From Vibrio tapetis subsp. quintayensis (GTDB lineage Bacteria; Pseudomonadota; Gammaproteobacteria; Enterobacterales; Vibrionaceae): DNA of 64,000 nucleotides. The position numbers and the translations under genes are program-made. Below the pieces are notes generated by a model. That model ran no database searches, was not told where the DNA came from, and saw nothing but the letters and a program-made list of their open reading frames with translations. Location: NCBI RefSeq assembly GCF_030409945.1, contig NZ_JAUFQV010000028.1, forward strand, positions 419,225-483,224, in the 5' to 3' direction. Shown in pieces: positions 39,910-49,124 of the stretch (position 1 is the stretch's first letter; every line of letters begins with the position of its first letter).

Positions 39910-40261
39910 TTACGCTCCTGAGTGCATAAGCGAATCAAAAAATAGGGATTAAGACGCCGAATAACCAAATTCGGCGGCGCATATTGTCTCAAAGCCCCTC
40001 TAGCACTGCAAACGATTTACTGGGGAAATTGGTGATTTTTGCTACTATTTTCTAACATGTTGTCGAACTAATTGAATTTAATAGGCCAAAAACGCAATCG
40101 ATTGGCTTCTACACCAAGAAAATTTAGCTTGTAATTCGGTCAGTTCAAATTAGAATAGACGTCTAGATGTAGATACACCTACAGTTTATACCGTTTAACT
40201 TGTGAATAGGTCTGCTTTTTTGGTGCATTCCTGTTCTTTCAAAAGAAATATTGGAGCTCTC
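39910..40261. other. 352-bp divergent region between tkt and metK
   Basis: No gene is visible. The metK-proximal half carries the tandem MetJ boxes (40157-40180). The rest is AT-rich promoter-like sequence, with AATTGAATTTAATAGG near 40070 as a possible -10 area; I see no hairpin of note. Confidence 0.6.
40157..40180 (+). promoter_or_regulatory. Tandem MetJ operator boxes upstream of metK
   Basis: Three contiguous 8-bp units AGACGTCT, AGATGTAG and ATACACCT: the first equals the met-box consensus AGACGTCT, the others match in part. MetJ with S-adenosylmethionine binds such tandem boxes and represses methionine genes. They lie 82-105 bp before the metK start codon. Confidence 0.8.
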
Positions 40262-41416
40262 ATGGCTAAGCACTTATTTACCTCTGAGTCAGTATCAGAA
40301 GGTCACCCAGATAAAATTGCCGATCAAATTTCAGATGCTGTACTTGATGCAATCATCGAACAAGATCCAAAAGCACGTGTTGCTTGTGAAACTTACGTAA
40401 AAACCGGCATGGTCATGGTTGGCGGTGAAGTAACCACTTCAGCATGGGTTGATATCGAAGAGATCACTCGTGAAACCGTTCGTGAGATTGGTTATGTGCA
40501 CTCAGACATGGGCTTCGATGCAGATTCTTGTGCAGTATTGAACACCATTGGTAAGCAGTCTCCAGACATCAACCAAGGTGTTGATAAAGCAGATCCAAAA
40601 GAGCAAGGCGCCGGCGACCAAGGTATTATGTTTGGTTACGCAACCAACGAAACACCAATTCTAATGCCTGCACCAATTACTTACTCTCACCTACTTGTTC
40701 AAAAGCAAGCGGAAGTTCGTAAAAGCGGCAAACTAGACTTCCTTCGCCCAGACGCGAAATCTCAAGTGACTTTCCAATACGACCAAGGCAAGATTGTGGG
40801 TATTGATGCGGTTGTTCTATCTACTCAGCACTGTGATTCAGTATCTACACCAGATCTACGTGAAGCGGTAATGGAAGAGATCATCAAGCCAGTATTACCT
40901 GCTGAATGGTTAAATAAAGACACCAACTTCTTTATTAACCCAACCGGTCGTTTTGTTATCGGTGGCCCAATGGGTGACTGTGGTCTAACAGGTCGTAAGA
41001 TCATCGTTGATACCTACGGCGGCGCAGCTCGTCACGGTGGCGGTGCATTCTCTGGTAAAGATCCTTCAAAAGTAGACCGCTCTGCAGCATACGCAGCTCG
41101 TTACGTAGCGAAGAACATTGTTGCTGCTGGCATGGCTGACCGTTGTGAGATTCAATTGTCTTACGCAATCGGTGTTGCTGATCCAACATCTATCATGGTT
41201 GAAACGTTTGGTACTGAGAAAGTATCACAAGACATCATCATTGAAGCGGTACGTCAAAACTTCGACCTACGCCCATACGGCCTACAAGAAATGTTGAACT
41301 TACTTCAGCCTATCTATAAGAAGACAGCTGCTTACGGTCACTTTGGTCGTGAAGAATTCCCTTGGGAAGCGACAGACAAAGCAAGCATCTTACGTGAGTT
41401 CGCTGGAATTAAATAA
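40262..41416 (+). CDS. metK: S-adenosylmethionine synthase
   Basis: A 384-residue enzyme that makes S-adenosylmethionine from methionine and ATP. Motifs: [16 protein letters not shown] from residue 14, [12 protein letters not shown] near 115-126, and [13 protein letters not shown] near 233-245 with the glycine-rich loop [16 protein letters not shown] after it. The ATG at 40262 follows TTGGAGCTCTC; the longer frame adds 20 non-conserved residues. Probably MetJ-repressed (boxes just upstream). Confidence 0.98.
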   Translation: MAKHLFTSESVSEGHPDKIADQISDAVLDAIIEQDPKARVACETYVKTGMVMVGGEVTTSAWVDIEEITRETVREIGYVHSDMGFDADSCAVLNTIGKQSPDINQGVDKADPKEQGAGDQGIMFGYATNETPILMPAPITYSHLLVQKQAEVRKSGKLDFLRPDAKSQVTFQYDQGKIVGIDAVVLSTQHCDSVSTPDLREAVMEEIIKPVLPAEWLNKDTNFFINPTGRFVIGGPMGDCGLTGRKIIVDTYGGAARHGGGAFSGKDPSKVDRSAAYAARYVAKNIVAAGMADRCEIQLSYAIGVADPTSIMVETFGTEKVSQDIIIEAVRQNFDLRPYGLQEMLNLLQPIYKKTAAYGHFGREEFPWEATDKASILREFAGIK

Positions 41417-41443
41417 TTCTTGTGAGCATTCACTAACAAATAC

Positions 41444-41473
41444 AAGCCCTTGCATAATGCAGGGGCTTTTTTT
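41444..41473 (+). terminator. Terminator after metK
   Basis: AGCCC(T)TGCA pairs with TGCA(G)GGGCT around TAA, followed by seven T. Confidence 0.85.
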
Positions 41474-41674
41474 ATGCGGAGATCGGCCTTAATAACATTT
41501 GTGTTTTTGTAAAACAGCGTCAATAGTTAACATTACATTAACAATAAACCTAATATAGGCTCCCCGTATTGTTAAGGTTATTTGATGCACAGCGTCGTGG
41601 TATTTCGTCATTGTTCATCTTAATTGGTCGTTGGAATTGCACCAGCGAAAACGAGAATCGATCAAGGAGGATAT

Positions 41675-42472
41675 ATGCCTCGTACGATTAACCCGTCAGA
41701 CGCATCCGGCAAGCAAAACGAAGTACCGGATCATTTGTACGCCCGAACCGTCCCTTGCAACAAGCTGAGTATTTCAGCTCCTTTTCATTGGCTAGCATTA
41801 GGCCTACACGACTTTGTTCGCATGCCACTCATCAGTGCTTTTTATGGGCTCTGTTTTATGGCTGCAGCCATTGGTATTGTGCTCTTGGTACAATGGCAAG
41901 GCACGCACCTTGTGGTTATGCCCAGCCTGGTTGTCTATATGTTAATAGGCCCATTCTTAGCACTAGGGTTATATGATGCCAGTTGGGCCAGAGAGAAAGG
42001 CCAACCCACTAGCTTACTTCACTCAATGAAAGCCATTCAGCGTAACTCGTCTTCGCAATGGGCTTTTGCCGTGCTGCTTGCGGTTGCTATGATATTTTGG
42101 ATGAGAATTGCAGCGCTGCTCCATGCTCTATACCCGTCAGTGCAAGGTGCTCCGCTGTCAGACTTTTTGCCATTTTTGCTAGTTGGCTCTATTGTCGGTG
42201 CGATCATCGCCTGCGCCATATTCAGCATTTCTGCATTTTCCATCCCACTAATGATGGAACGCCGCGTGGATATGATGACAGCCGTCTTCACCAGTTTTAA
42301 TGCCGTCAAAAATAACGTCCCAGCCATGGTCGTTTGGGGTTTTATCATCTGCGGCGGGATCTTAATTGGATTCGCAACGTATGGAGTCGGTATGCTGTTT
42401 ACCATGCCAATTCTAGGTTACGGTACATGGCATGCCTATCATGAGACCATCAAGAAAAAGCATCATCCATAG
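41675..42472 (+). CDS. DUF2189 integral membrane protein
   Basis: A 265-residue inner-membrane protein with about six hydrophobic segments (about 48-75, 80-105, 135-160, 167-195, 215-240). The N-terminal amphipathic region with a DFVRMPLISAFYGL segment and the GLYDASWAREKGQ loop are typical of DUF2189 proteins, whose role is unknown. A very strong ribosome-binding site (AAGGAGG) sits 6 nt before the ATG at 41675, which fixes the start 17 codons inside the longest frame. Monocistronic by its own terminator. Confidence 0.85.
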   Translation: MPRTINPSDASGKQNEVPDHLYARTVPCNKLSISAPFHWLALGLHDFVRMPLISAFYGLCFMAAAIGIVLLVQWQGTHLVVMPSLVVYMLIGPFLALGLYDASWAREKGQPTSLLHSMKAIQRNSSSQWAFAVLLAVAMIFWMRIAALLHALYPSVQGAPLSDFLPFLLVGSIVGAIIACAIFSISAFSIPLMMERRVDMMTAVFTSFNAVKNNVPAMVVWGFIICGGILIGFATYGVGMLFTMPILGYGTWHAYHETIKKKHHP

Positions 42473-42492
42473 CCCATGTTTGATGTTACTAT

Positions 42493-42524
42493 TCGCCTCG
42501 ATTTTTAATAATCGAGGCGTTTTA
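42493..42524 (+). terminator. Terminator after the DUF2189 gene
   Basis: CGCCTCGATT pairs with AATCGAGGCG around a short T/A loop, followed by TTTTATTTT. Confidence 0.87.
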
Positions 42525-42550
42525 TTTTCAGCGCTTTTAATTGAGGTAAT

Positions 42551-43051
42551 GTGGTCAATATAGAATTAAAGTACGCCGCAAAAAAGAAAATAGCGCAATG
42601 CTTAGCTCAAGCTGAAACCACTTTTAAGCGAACATTCCCTTTTCCCGCACTCAATTTTAACGTACGAGGGAGGGCGGCAGGCAAAGCCTATTTGCAGCTC
42701 AACGAAATTCGACTGAACCCTGTACTTTTTTTGGAAAACCAGCAAGATTTCATCAACGACGTGATCCCTCATGAAGTCGCACATTTACTCACTTACCAAC
42801 TCTATGGGCGGGTAAGGCCTCATGGTAAAGAGTGGCAGTATGTCATGAGCCATGTACTCAACGTTGCGCCCAACACCACACATCAGTTTTCAACTCAATC
42901 GGTACAAGGCAAAACTTTTGCCTATCAATGCCTATGTAGTGAGCACGCACTCACGGTTCGTAGACACAATAAAGTACTCCGAAGTCAAATGCAGTACAGC
43001 TGCACTAAATGTAAGCAAGTACTGACTTTTACTGGCATTCAACTGACTTAA
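42551..43051 (+). CDS. sprT: SprT-family zinc metalloprotease-like protein
   Basis: A 166-residue SprT protein. The metal-binding/catalytic motif is HEVAH (His74, Glu75, His78) in the sequence [16 protein letters not shown], and a C-terminal zinc ribbon is formed by C127/C129 and C151/C154. Start is GTG with GAGG upstream. Related to the SPRTN proteases; the bacterial role is not settled. It is followed by endA in the same direction, as in E. coli (sprT-endA-rsmE-gshB-yqgE-yqgF). Confidence 0.92.
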   Translation: MVNIELKYAAKKKIAQCLAQAETTFKRTFPFPALNFNVRGRAAGKAYLQLNEIRLNPVLFLENQQDFINDVIPHEVAHLLTYQLYGRVRPHGKEWQYVMSHVLNVAPNTTHQFSTQSVQGKTFAYQCLCSEHALTVRRHNKVLRSQMQYSCTKCKQVLTFTGIQLT

Positions 43052-43123
43052 CACCTTGGCACTAATATAATTATCAATATCTTGCTACACTGATAATTAC
43101 ATTAATAAGAAAAGCCATGAAGT

Positions 43124-43822
43124 ATGTTATTACGCTATTCACTTATTTTTACCGTCCTTTTCTCTGCCACTGTATTTTCAGCACCGCCTAGTTCATTCAG
43201 CAAAGCAAAAAAAGAAGCCATCAAAATCTATTTTGATCACCCCACGAGTTTTTATTGCGGGTGTGACATTTCGTGGCAAGGTAAAAAAGGAAAGCCTGAC
43301 TTAGAAAGCTGTGGCTATCAAGTTCGAAAGCAGCTAAAAAGAGCCAGCCGCATTGAGTGGGAACACGTGATGCCCGCTTGGAACTTTGGCCACCAGCGAC
43401 AGTGCTGGCAAGAAGGCGGTCGCAAGAACTGCACCCGAAATGACAAAATATTTAAAGCGATGGAAGCGGATTTACACAACCTCACTCCAACCGTCGGCGA
43501 AGTCAATGGAGACCGATCTAATTATCGCTTTAGCCAGTGGAATGGTATGGATGGTGTTAGTTACGGTATGTGTGAAATGCAGGTCAACTTCAAGCAACGA
43601 AAAGTCATGCCGCCAGACCGAGCCCGTGGCTCCATTGCCCGTACCTACTTGTATATGAGTAAAGAATACGGTTTGAAGCTATCAAAGTCAGAACAACAGC
43701 TCATGGTGGCATGGAACAAACAATATCCAGTCGATGAGTGGGAGTGTAAACGCAATCTGCGCATTAAGGGCATCCAAGAAAATGACAATCCCTTTGTTAC
43801 GGAACAATGCGCTTATCACTAA
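43124..43822 (+). CDS. endA: Periplasmic/extracellular endonuclease I (Dns family)
   Basis: A 232-residue secreted DNase. A signal peptide ([14 protein letters not shown], cleaved near 20) is followed by the His-Asn-type core WEHVMPAW with catalytic His81, [12 protein letters not shown] near 125, and eight cysteines likely forming disulfides. In Vibrio cholerae the homologue Dns degrades extracellular DNA and limits natural transformation under HapR control. Start codon is the first ATG in an operon-like series with sprT. Confidence 0.93.
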   Translation: MLLRYSLIFTVLFSATVFSAPPSSFSKAKKEAIKIYFDHPTSFYCGCDISWQGKKGKPDLESCGYQVRKQLKRASRIEWEHVMPAWNFGHQRQCWQEGGRKNCTRNDKIFKAMEADLHNLTPTVGEVNGDRSNYRFSQWNGMDGVSYGMCEMQVNFKQRKVMPPDRARGSIARTYLYMSKEYGLKLSKSEQQLMVAWNKQYPVDEWECKRNLRIKGIQENDNPFVTEQCAYH

Positions 43823-43903
43823 CGAAAGTCATTCATCACACTTGTTTTTTACCCTTTAAGCATCCATGTTAAACAAAAGCATTTAATCTATAGGACTGCC
43901 ACC

Positions 43904-44635
43904 GTGAGAGTTCCTCGAATTTACCACCCTGAAGCCATCACCCAACTGGGTGAGCTTGCGCTCGATGAAGACGCAGCCGGTCATGTGGGCCGCGTATTAC
44001 GAATGAAACCAGGCCAAGAAGTGCTGCTTTTTGACGGCACCGATCATGAGTACCCAGCCTCTATTACCGAAGTCACTAAAAAATCAGTGACGGTTTCAAT
44101 TTCCGAGAAGATAAGTAAAAGCATCGAGTCGCCTTTGAACCTGCATTTGGGTCAGGTCATATCTCGTGGCGACAAAATGGAATTCACCATTCAGAAGTCA
44201 GTAGAACTCGGTGTGAATACCATCACCCCGCTGATTTCTGAGCGATGTGGCGTTAAGCTAGATCAAAAACGTTTTGAGAAAAAACTGGCTCAATGGCAGA
44301 AAATCGCCATCGCAGCATGCGAACAGTCCGGACGTAATACCGTACCCGTGATTCGCCCTATTATGCAACTTGAGCAGTGGTGTGCAGAACAAAGTGACGC
44401 CCTCAAGTTAAACTTGCACCCTAGAGCAAAGTACTCGATCAACACTTTACCGGCCCCCGTTGAGCGTGTGCGTCTATTAATTGGACCTGAAGGTGGCTTG
44501 TCATCTGAAGAAATTTCGATGACAGAGCTGTACCAATTTGAAGAAACCTTATTAGGCCCGAGAGTGCTAAGAACGGAAACCGCAGCACTTACGGCAATTA
44601 CAGCTTTACAGGTTCGCTTTGGCGATCTTGGATAA
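43904..44635 (+). CDS. rsmE: 16S rRNA (uracil-1498-N3)-methyltransferase
   Basis: A 243-residue SPOUT-class methyltransferase. The N-terminal PUA-like domain ([22 protein letters not shown]) and the knot motif [14 protein letters not shown] near 191-204 with [12 protein letters not shown] near 224 are diagnostic. The start codon is GTG (43904). It precedes gshB with a 13-bp gap. Confidence 0.96.
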   Translation: MRVPRIYHPEAITQLGELALDEDAAGHVGRVLRMKPGQEVLLFDGTDHEYPASITEVTKKSVTVSISEKISKSIESPLNLHLGQVISRGDKMEFTIQKSVELGVNTITPLISERCGVKLDQKRFEKKLAQWQKIAIAACEQSGRNTVPVIRPIMQLEQWCAEQSDALKLNLHPRAKYSINTLPAPVERVRLLIGPEGGLSSEEISMTELYQFEETLLGPRVLRTETAALTAITALQVRFGDLG

Positions 44636-44648
44636 TCGGAGAAGATCA

Positions 44649-45596
44649 ATGATAAAACTTGGCATCGTGATGGACCCTATTTCATCCATCAACATCAAAA
44701 AAGACTCTAGCTTTGCCATGATGCTGGAAGCACAACGTCGTGGATGGGTAATCCACTATATGGAAATGAACGATCTTCATCTCGATCAAGGTGTCGCGAT
44801 TGCCGACACCAAAGTCGTCAGCTTAAAAGAAGATCCTAACGGTTGGTACGAGTTCAAGTCAGAGCAAAGCATTGAGTTATCAGAGCTAGATGCCGTCTTG
44901 ATGCGCAAAGATCCTCCCTTTGATACCGAATACATCTACGCGACCTACATTTTAGAGCGTGCAGAAGAAAACGGTGCGCTGATCGTCAACAAGCCTCAAA
45001 GCTTGCGTGACTGTAACGAAAAGCTCTTTACCGCGTGGTTCCCTGAACTAACGCCCACGACTATAGTGACGCGTAAAGCAGAAAAGATTAAGGCATTTAA
45101 AGAGCAGCACGGCGATGTCATTTTAAAGCCTCTTGATGGCATGGGTGGCGCGTCTATTTTCCGCATCAAGAAAGATGATCCTAACGTTTCAGTGATCATC
45201 GAAACCTTAACTAATCACGGGCAAACTTACGCTATGGCACAAGCTTTTGTACCTGATATCAGCAATGGCGATAAACGCATTCTTGTGGTTGATGGGGAAG
45301 CCATGCCTTACTGTCTCGCTCGTATTCCTGCAGAAGGCGAAACTCGCGGTAACCTAGCAGCTGGGGGGACAGGAGTCGTTCGCCCGTTGAGTGAAACAGA
45401 TTTAGCGATAGCCAACGCTGTAGCGCCTACACTTAAAGAGAAAGGTCTGATTTTTGTGGGGCTTGATGTGATTGGCGACAAGCTAACAGAAATCAATGTC
45501 ACCAGCCCAACCTGTATCCGTGAGATTGAAGCCGCTTACGATGTAAGTATCACTGGCAAATTAATGGATGCAATCGAAAGAAAAATAAACGCTTAA
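44649..45596 (+). CDS. gshB: Glutathione synthetase
   Basis: A 315-residue ATP-grasp enzyme that adds glycine to gamma-glutamylcysteine. The ATG at 44649 follows GGAGAAGATC and gives the family N terminus IKLGIVMDPI. ATP-grasp parts: VILKPLDGMGGASIF near 157-171, NLAAGGTG near 236, FVGLDVIGDKLTEINVTSPT near 268. Second gene of rsmE-gshB. Confidence 0.97.
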   Translation: MIKLGIVMDPISSINIKKDSSFAMMLEAQRRGWVIHYMEMNDLHLDQGVAIADTKVVSLKEDPNGWYEFKSEQSIELSELDAVLMRKDPPFDTEYIYATYILERAEENGALIVNKPQSLRDCNEKLFTAWFPELTPTTIVTRKAEKIKAFKEQHGDVILKPLDGMGGASIFRIKKDDPNVSVIIETLTNHGQTYAMAQAFVPDISNGDKRILVVDGEAMPYCLARIPAEGETRGNLAAGGTGVVRPLSETDLAIANAVAPTLKEKGLIFVGLDVIGDKLTEINVTSPTCIREIEAAYDVSITGKLMDAIERKINA

Positions 45597-45610
45597 CGCC
45601 TTTGTTTATT

Positions 45611-45630
45611 CCGGCCAGCTCTCTGGCCGG
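45611..45630 (+). other. Hairpin between gshB and yqgE
   Basis: CCGGCCAG pairs with CTGGCCGG around CTCT, with no T-tract afterwards. It may stabilise or process the mRNA; it does not look like an intrinsic terminator. Confidence 0.6.
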
Positions 45631-45659
45631 TTAATACCGCTCCAATTCAAGGAGAGATT

Positions 45660-46226
45660 ATGAATCTAGCGAACCACTTTCTGGTTGCCATGCCAGGGAT
45701 GCAAGACCCATTCTTTCAGCGTTCCGTCATCTACTTGTGTGAACACAATGACGAAGGCGCAATGGGCATTGTGATTAACTCCCCTATTGATATTTCCATT
45801 GGCACCATGCTCGAGCAAGTCGATTTACCTGAAACCGCCCACCCAATGCTCAATAAACACAGTTTGAAAGAGCCTGTATTCAATGGCGGCCCCGTTTCAG
45901 AAGATCGTGGTTTTATCTTGCACAACCCTAAAGATGAATACCAATCTAGCATCAATATGACCAATGCGCTTTCTGTTACGACCTCTAAAGACATACTTGA
46001 GGTTTTAGGCACTGAAGCGGAACCATTAAATTACATGGTCGCATTAGGATATTCAGGTTGGGATGCGGGTCAGTTAGAAGTAGAATTGGCCGAAAACTCG
46101 TGGCTAACCATAGAAGCTGATCCGGATGTCATTTTCAATACACCTATCCAAGAGCGCTGGGAAAAAGCAGTGCAGATGCTGGGGATCGATGTGGCTCAGC
46201 TTTCTTCTCAAGTTGGTCATGGTTGA
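45660..46226 (+). CDS. yqgE: UPF0301 protein YqgE
   Basis: A 188-residue protein of unknown function, always near ruvX. The family N terminus [18 protein letters not shown] and the [17 protein letters not shown] block are present, as is [11 protein letters not shown] near 137. Strong GGAGA precedes ATG. Two bases after its stop codon a single 14-bp unit matching the ruvX-downstream array occurs (46229-46242, one mismatch). Confidence 0.95.
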   Translation: MNLANHFLVAMPGMQDPFFQRSVIYLCEHNDEGAMGIVINSPIDISIGTMLEQVDLPETAHPMLNKHSLKEPVFNGGPVSEDRGFILHNPKDEYQSSINMTNALSVTTSKDILEVLGTEAEPLNYMVALGYSGWDAGQLEVELAENSWLTIEADPDVIFNTPIQERWEKAVQMLGIDVAQLSSQVGHG

Positions 46227-46228
46227 GA

Positions 46229-46249
46229 GCAAAGTGCTAAAAGCAAAAT
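46229..46249 (+). repeat. Single diverged copy of the 14-bp repeat unit after yqgE
   Basis: GCAAAGTGCTAAAA differs at one base from the unit GCGAAGTGCTAAAA of the array after ruvX, and a partial second unit follows. It starts 2 nt after the yqgE stop codon, the same relation to a stop codon as the array has to ruvX. Confidence 0.8.
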
Positions 46250-46267
46250 ATTTTTAAAGAGAGAATC

Positions 46268-46690
46268 ATGACTACACGTACGATTATGGCCTTTGACTAT
46301 GGCACTAAGAGCATTGGCAGTGCCATTGGCCAAGAAATTACTGGTACGGCAACCCCACTAAAAGCCTTTAAAGCCAAAGATGGGATTCCTAGCTGGGAAT
46401 TAATCGAAGCACAAATCAAAGAATGGCAACCGGATCTAGTGGTTGTAGGCTTACCTACTGACCTTCACGGCAAAGATTTAGAAACCATTGCACCACGAGC
46501 CAAAAAGTTCGCTAATCGTCTTAAGGGCCGTTTTGGCGTAGATATAGAACTACACGACGAAAGACTCTCTACCGCCGAAGCCCGTTCAAGCTTATTTGAA
46601 ATGGGTGGCTACAAAGCACTAACCAAAGGCAATGTGGATTGCCAGTCAGCCGTTGTGATTTTAGAAAGTTGGTTTGAGTCGCAGTACTGA
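46268..46690 (+). CDS. ruvX: Pre-16S rRNA nuclease YqgF (RuvX)
   Basis: A 140-residue RNase H-fold nuclease thought to complete 16S rRNA 5' processing. Conserved acid residues: Asp10 in [10 protein letters not shown], the VVVGLP segment near 58-63, and Asp97 in DERLSTAEA. The ribosome-binding site is AGAGAGAATC. A 14-bp repeat array begins 2 nt after its stop codon. Confidence 0.95.
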   Translation: MTTRTIMAFDYGTKSIGSAIGQEITGTATPLKAFKAKDGIPSWELIEAQIKEWQPDLVVVGLPTDLHGKDLETIAPRAKKFANRLKGRFGVDIELHDERLSTAEARSSLFEMGGYKALTKGNVDCQSAVVILESWFESQY

Positions 46691-46692
46691 AG

Positions 46693-46881
46693 GCGAAGTG
46701 CTAAAGGCGAAGTGCTAAAGGCGAAGTGCTAAAGGCGAAGTGCTAAAGGCGAAGTGCTAAAAGCGAAGTGCTAAAAGCGAAGTGCTAAAAGCGAAGTGCT
46801 AAAAGCGAAGTGCTAAAAGCGAAGTGCTAAAAGCGAAGTACTAGAAGCGAAGTACTAGAAGCGAAGTGCTAAAAGCGAAGT
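46693..46881. repeat. 14-bp tandem repeat (2x7), 13.5 copies, between ruvX and pilU
   Basis: The unit is GCGAAGTGCTAAAG. Copies 1-4 end in AAAG, 5-10 and 13 in AAAA, and 11-12 are GCGAAGTACTAGAA; the last copy is half. It starts 2 nt after the ruvX stop codon. Each unit is two heptamers, GCGAAGT and GCTAAAG, the second being the unit of the yggS and mscS arrays. The ordered pattern of variants shows block-wise expansion. Confidence 0.98.
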
Positions 46882-46903
46882 CTCATCAACATATTACTTC
46901 GCT
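46874..46903. terminator. Hairpin formed by the last repeat unit and a downstream inverted arm
   Basis: AGCGAAGT (last half-unit) and ACTTCGCT are perfect complements 14 nt apart, followed by CTTATTACTTG. Between convergent ruvX and pilU it may act as a weak terminator. Any upstream unit of the array could also pair with the same arm. Confidence 0.5.
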
Positions 46904-46946
46904 CTTATTACTTGTATTTCGTACTTCGCATTTCGTACTTCCACCC

Positions 46947-48053
46947 CTACCCCATATCTATCTGCACACCATCCAATGCGCCACCACCAAAACTATCACC
47001 ACGTTTTGTTTTAAGCATTAAGCGTAGGTCGTTAGCAGAGTCTGCAGCGTGCATTGCATCTTCTTCGGTGATCTTATCCGCAATCACCAGATCGTATAAG
47101 CTTTGATCGAACGTTTTCATACCCGCTTCATTTGATTTGGCCATGGTACTCTTCAGTTCATGAAGATCACCACGACGGATCAACTCTGAGACTCTTGGGG
47201 TATTTAACAGAATTTCAAACACACCGTGACGGCCTTTTCCGTTTTTATCTCGGATCAACTGTTGAGCGACAACACCACGTAAGTTCATCGATAGATCAAA
47301 CAAAAACTGTTCTTTTTGCTCTTTGGGTACTAAATGTAAGATCCGCTCGATCGCCTGATTCGCGTTATTAGCATGCAAAGTCGCCATGCAAAGGTGGCCC
47401 GTTTCGGCAAAGGTCATGGCATATTGCATAGTATCTCTTGAGCGGATCTCGCCGATCAAAATCATATCAGGAGCTTGTCTCAATGAATTCTTCAATGCAA
47501 TTTCATAGCTGTCAGTATCAAGACCAACTTCACGCTGAGTGACAATGCATTTGTCATGTTGATGCACAAACTCAATGGGATCTTCCACCGTCAGAATATG
47601 GCCGCTGCGCTGCTGATTGCGAAACCCCGTCATGGCGGCAAGTGTCGTCGATTTACCCGATCCTGTAGCACCAACAACCAACACCAAGCCTCGCTTGGCA
47701 ATCGACATGTCCTGTAAAATATCAGGCAAGCTTAGTTCAGAAAAAGTTGGGATCTGGGTTTCAATGCGTCGGATCACCGCTCCCGGTAATTCACGCTGAA
47801 AAAAAGCACTCACACGAAATCGGCCGCTGTCCCTCACAATGGCAAAGTTTGCTTCTTTATCGCGTAGATACTCACCATGACGGACTTCATCCATGCTGCT
47901 ATTTAACAGCGCGTGAACTTGGTGTTCTGTTAACGAATCACCTAAAGGTTGCATCTCACCATCAACACGCAGTAAACAAGGTGAACCCACGGTGATGTAA
48001 ATATCCGAAGCTTGCTGAGACACCATTTGCGCCAAGATTTCAGTTAATCCCAT
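46947..48053 (-). CDS. pilU: Type IV pilus retraction ATPase PilU
   Basis: A 368-residue hexameric ATPase of the PilT/PilU group. Walker A GATGSGKST at 128-136, the Asp box ILTVEDPIEFVH near 156, Walker B LIGEIRSRDTM near 204 and the His box HLCMATLHANNANQAI near 220 are intact. The Ala in the Walker A (GATG rather than GPTG) and the longer C-terminal tail separate it from PilT. PilU works with PilT in retraction of MSHA/DNA-uptake type IV pili. It follows pilT by 9 bp and ends next to the 14-bp repeat array. Confidence 0.93.
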   Translation of the reverse strand: MGLTEILAQMVSQQASDIYITVGSPCLLRVDGEMQPLGDSLTEHQVHALLNSSMDEVRHGEYLRDKEANFAIVRDSGRFRVSAFFQRELPGAVIRRIETQIPTFSELSLPDILQDMSIAKRGLVLVVGATGSGKSTTLAAMTGFRNQQRSGHILTVEDPIEFVHQHDKCIVTQREVGLDTDSYEIALKNSLRQAPDMILIGEIRSRDTMQYAMTFAETGHLCMATLHANNANQAIERILHLVPKEQKEQFLFDLSMNLRGVVAQQLIRDKNGKGRHGVFEILLNTPRVSELIRRGDLHELKSTMAKSNEAGMKTFDQSLYDLVIADKITEEDAMHAADSANDLRLMLKTKRGDSFGGGALDGVQIDMG

Positions 48054-48062
48054 AACGCCTCC

Positions 48063-49100
48063 CTAAAAGCCTAAGTTATTTGATTCAAGCTTGTCAGCTA
48101 CTTCTTGTGGGTCAACCGCACCTTGCGCTATCAATTGCCTTGCGTGTTGCTCTGTCGTTTGCATCCCCATTGCCGCGCCCGTTTGAATAACAGAATACAT
48201 TTGCGCGACTTTATCTTCTCTAATGAGGTTACGAATTGCGGGAGTAGCCAACATGATTTCATGACAGGCAACGCGTCCGCCACCCAGGCGTTTAAGTAAC
48301 TTCTGAGAAATAACCGCCCGCAAAGACTCAGATAACATAGAACGCACCATGTCTTTATCTGCGCCAGGGAAAACATCAATGATTCTGTCTACTGTTTTTG
48401 CCGCGCTGCTGGTGTGTAGCGTACCAAACACTAGGTGACCGGTTTCTGCCGCCGTTAACGCAAGGCTAATGGTTTCTTTGTCTCGTAACTCCCCCACCAG
48501 AATAACATCAGGATCTTCACGTAAAGCAGAACGTAATGCCGCACTAAAGCTATGGGTATCTCGGTGAACTTCACGTTGGTTAATCAAGCATTTTTGGCTT
48601 TCATGAACAAATTCAATCGGGTCTTCAATCGTCAAAATGTGTTTGTTGTGATTGCGATTAACATAATCAACCATGGCAGCAAGAGTCGTTGATTTACCCG
48701 ATCCGGTAGGACCAGTCACAAGAACAAGGCCTTTTTCGTAATTGGAGATCTGGGTAAAAATATCAGGAGCGGATATTTGGTCTAATGTCGGCACCGTAGT
48801 CGGGATGGTTCGAAACACGGCAGAACAACCACGGGACTGATTAAAAGCATTAACACGGAATCGCCCCACATTAGGCAGTTCAAATGAAAAATCCGTTTCT
48901 AGCTTTTCTTCAAACTCGGCACGTTGCGCATCGTTCATAATGTCGAACACCATTTTATGCACATCGCTATGACTAAATGCAGGCACTCCGAGCTTTCTTA
49001 CATCTCCATCTACGCGAACCATTGGAGGAACACCTGCAGAAAGATGTAGATCTGATGCATTATGCTTTACACTAAAATCCAATAACTCAGTGATATCCAT
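48063..49100 (-). CDS. pilT: Type IV pilus retraction ATPase PilT
   Basis: A 345-residue hexameric motor that depolymerises type IV pili. Walker A GPTGSGKST at 130-138, Asp box ILTIEDPIEFVH near 157, Walker B VILVGELRDKET near 203, His box TGHLVFGTLHTSSAAKT near 222. AAGGAT precedes ATG. Its start codon is only 24 bp from that of divergent yggS, so the promoters of the two genes must overlap the opposing coding region or each other. Confidence 0.96.
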   Translation of the reverse strand: MDITELLDFSVKHNASDLHLSAGVPPMVRVDGDVRKLGVPAFSHSDVHKMVFDIMNDAQRAEFEEKLETDFSFELPNVGRFRVNAFNQSRGCSAVFRTIPTTVPTLDQISAPDIFTQISNYEKGLVLVTGPTGSGKSTTLAAMVDYVNRNHNKHILTIEDPIEFVHESQKCLINQREVHRDTHSFSAALRSALREDPDVILVGELRDKETISLALTAAETGHLVFGTLHTSSAAKTVDRIIDVFPGADKDMVRSMLSESLRAVISQKLLKRLGGGRVACHEIMLATPAIRNLIREDKVAQMYSVIQTGAAMGMQTTEQHARQLIAQGAVDPQEVADKLESNNLGF

Positions 49101-49124
49101 TTATAATCCTTAATAAAGTCAATT

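Noticed and set aside
46693..46881. CRISPR-like regular repeat array
   Set aside because: The 14-bp units are contiguous with no spacers, and no cas genes occur in the window; it is a simple tandem repeat.
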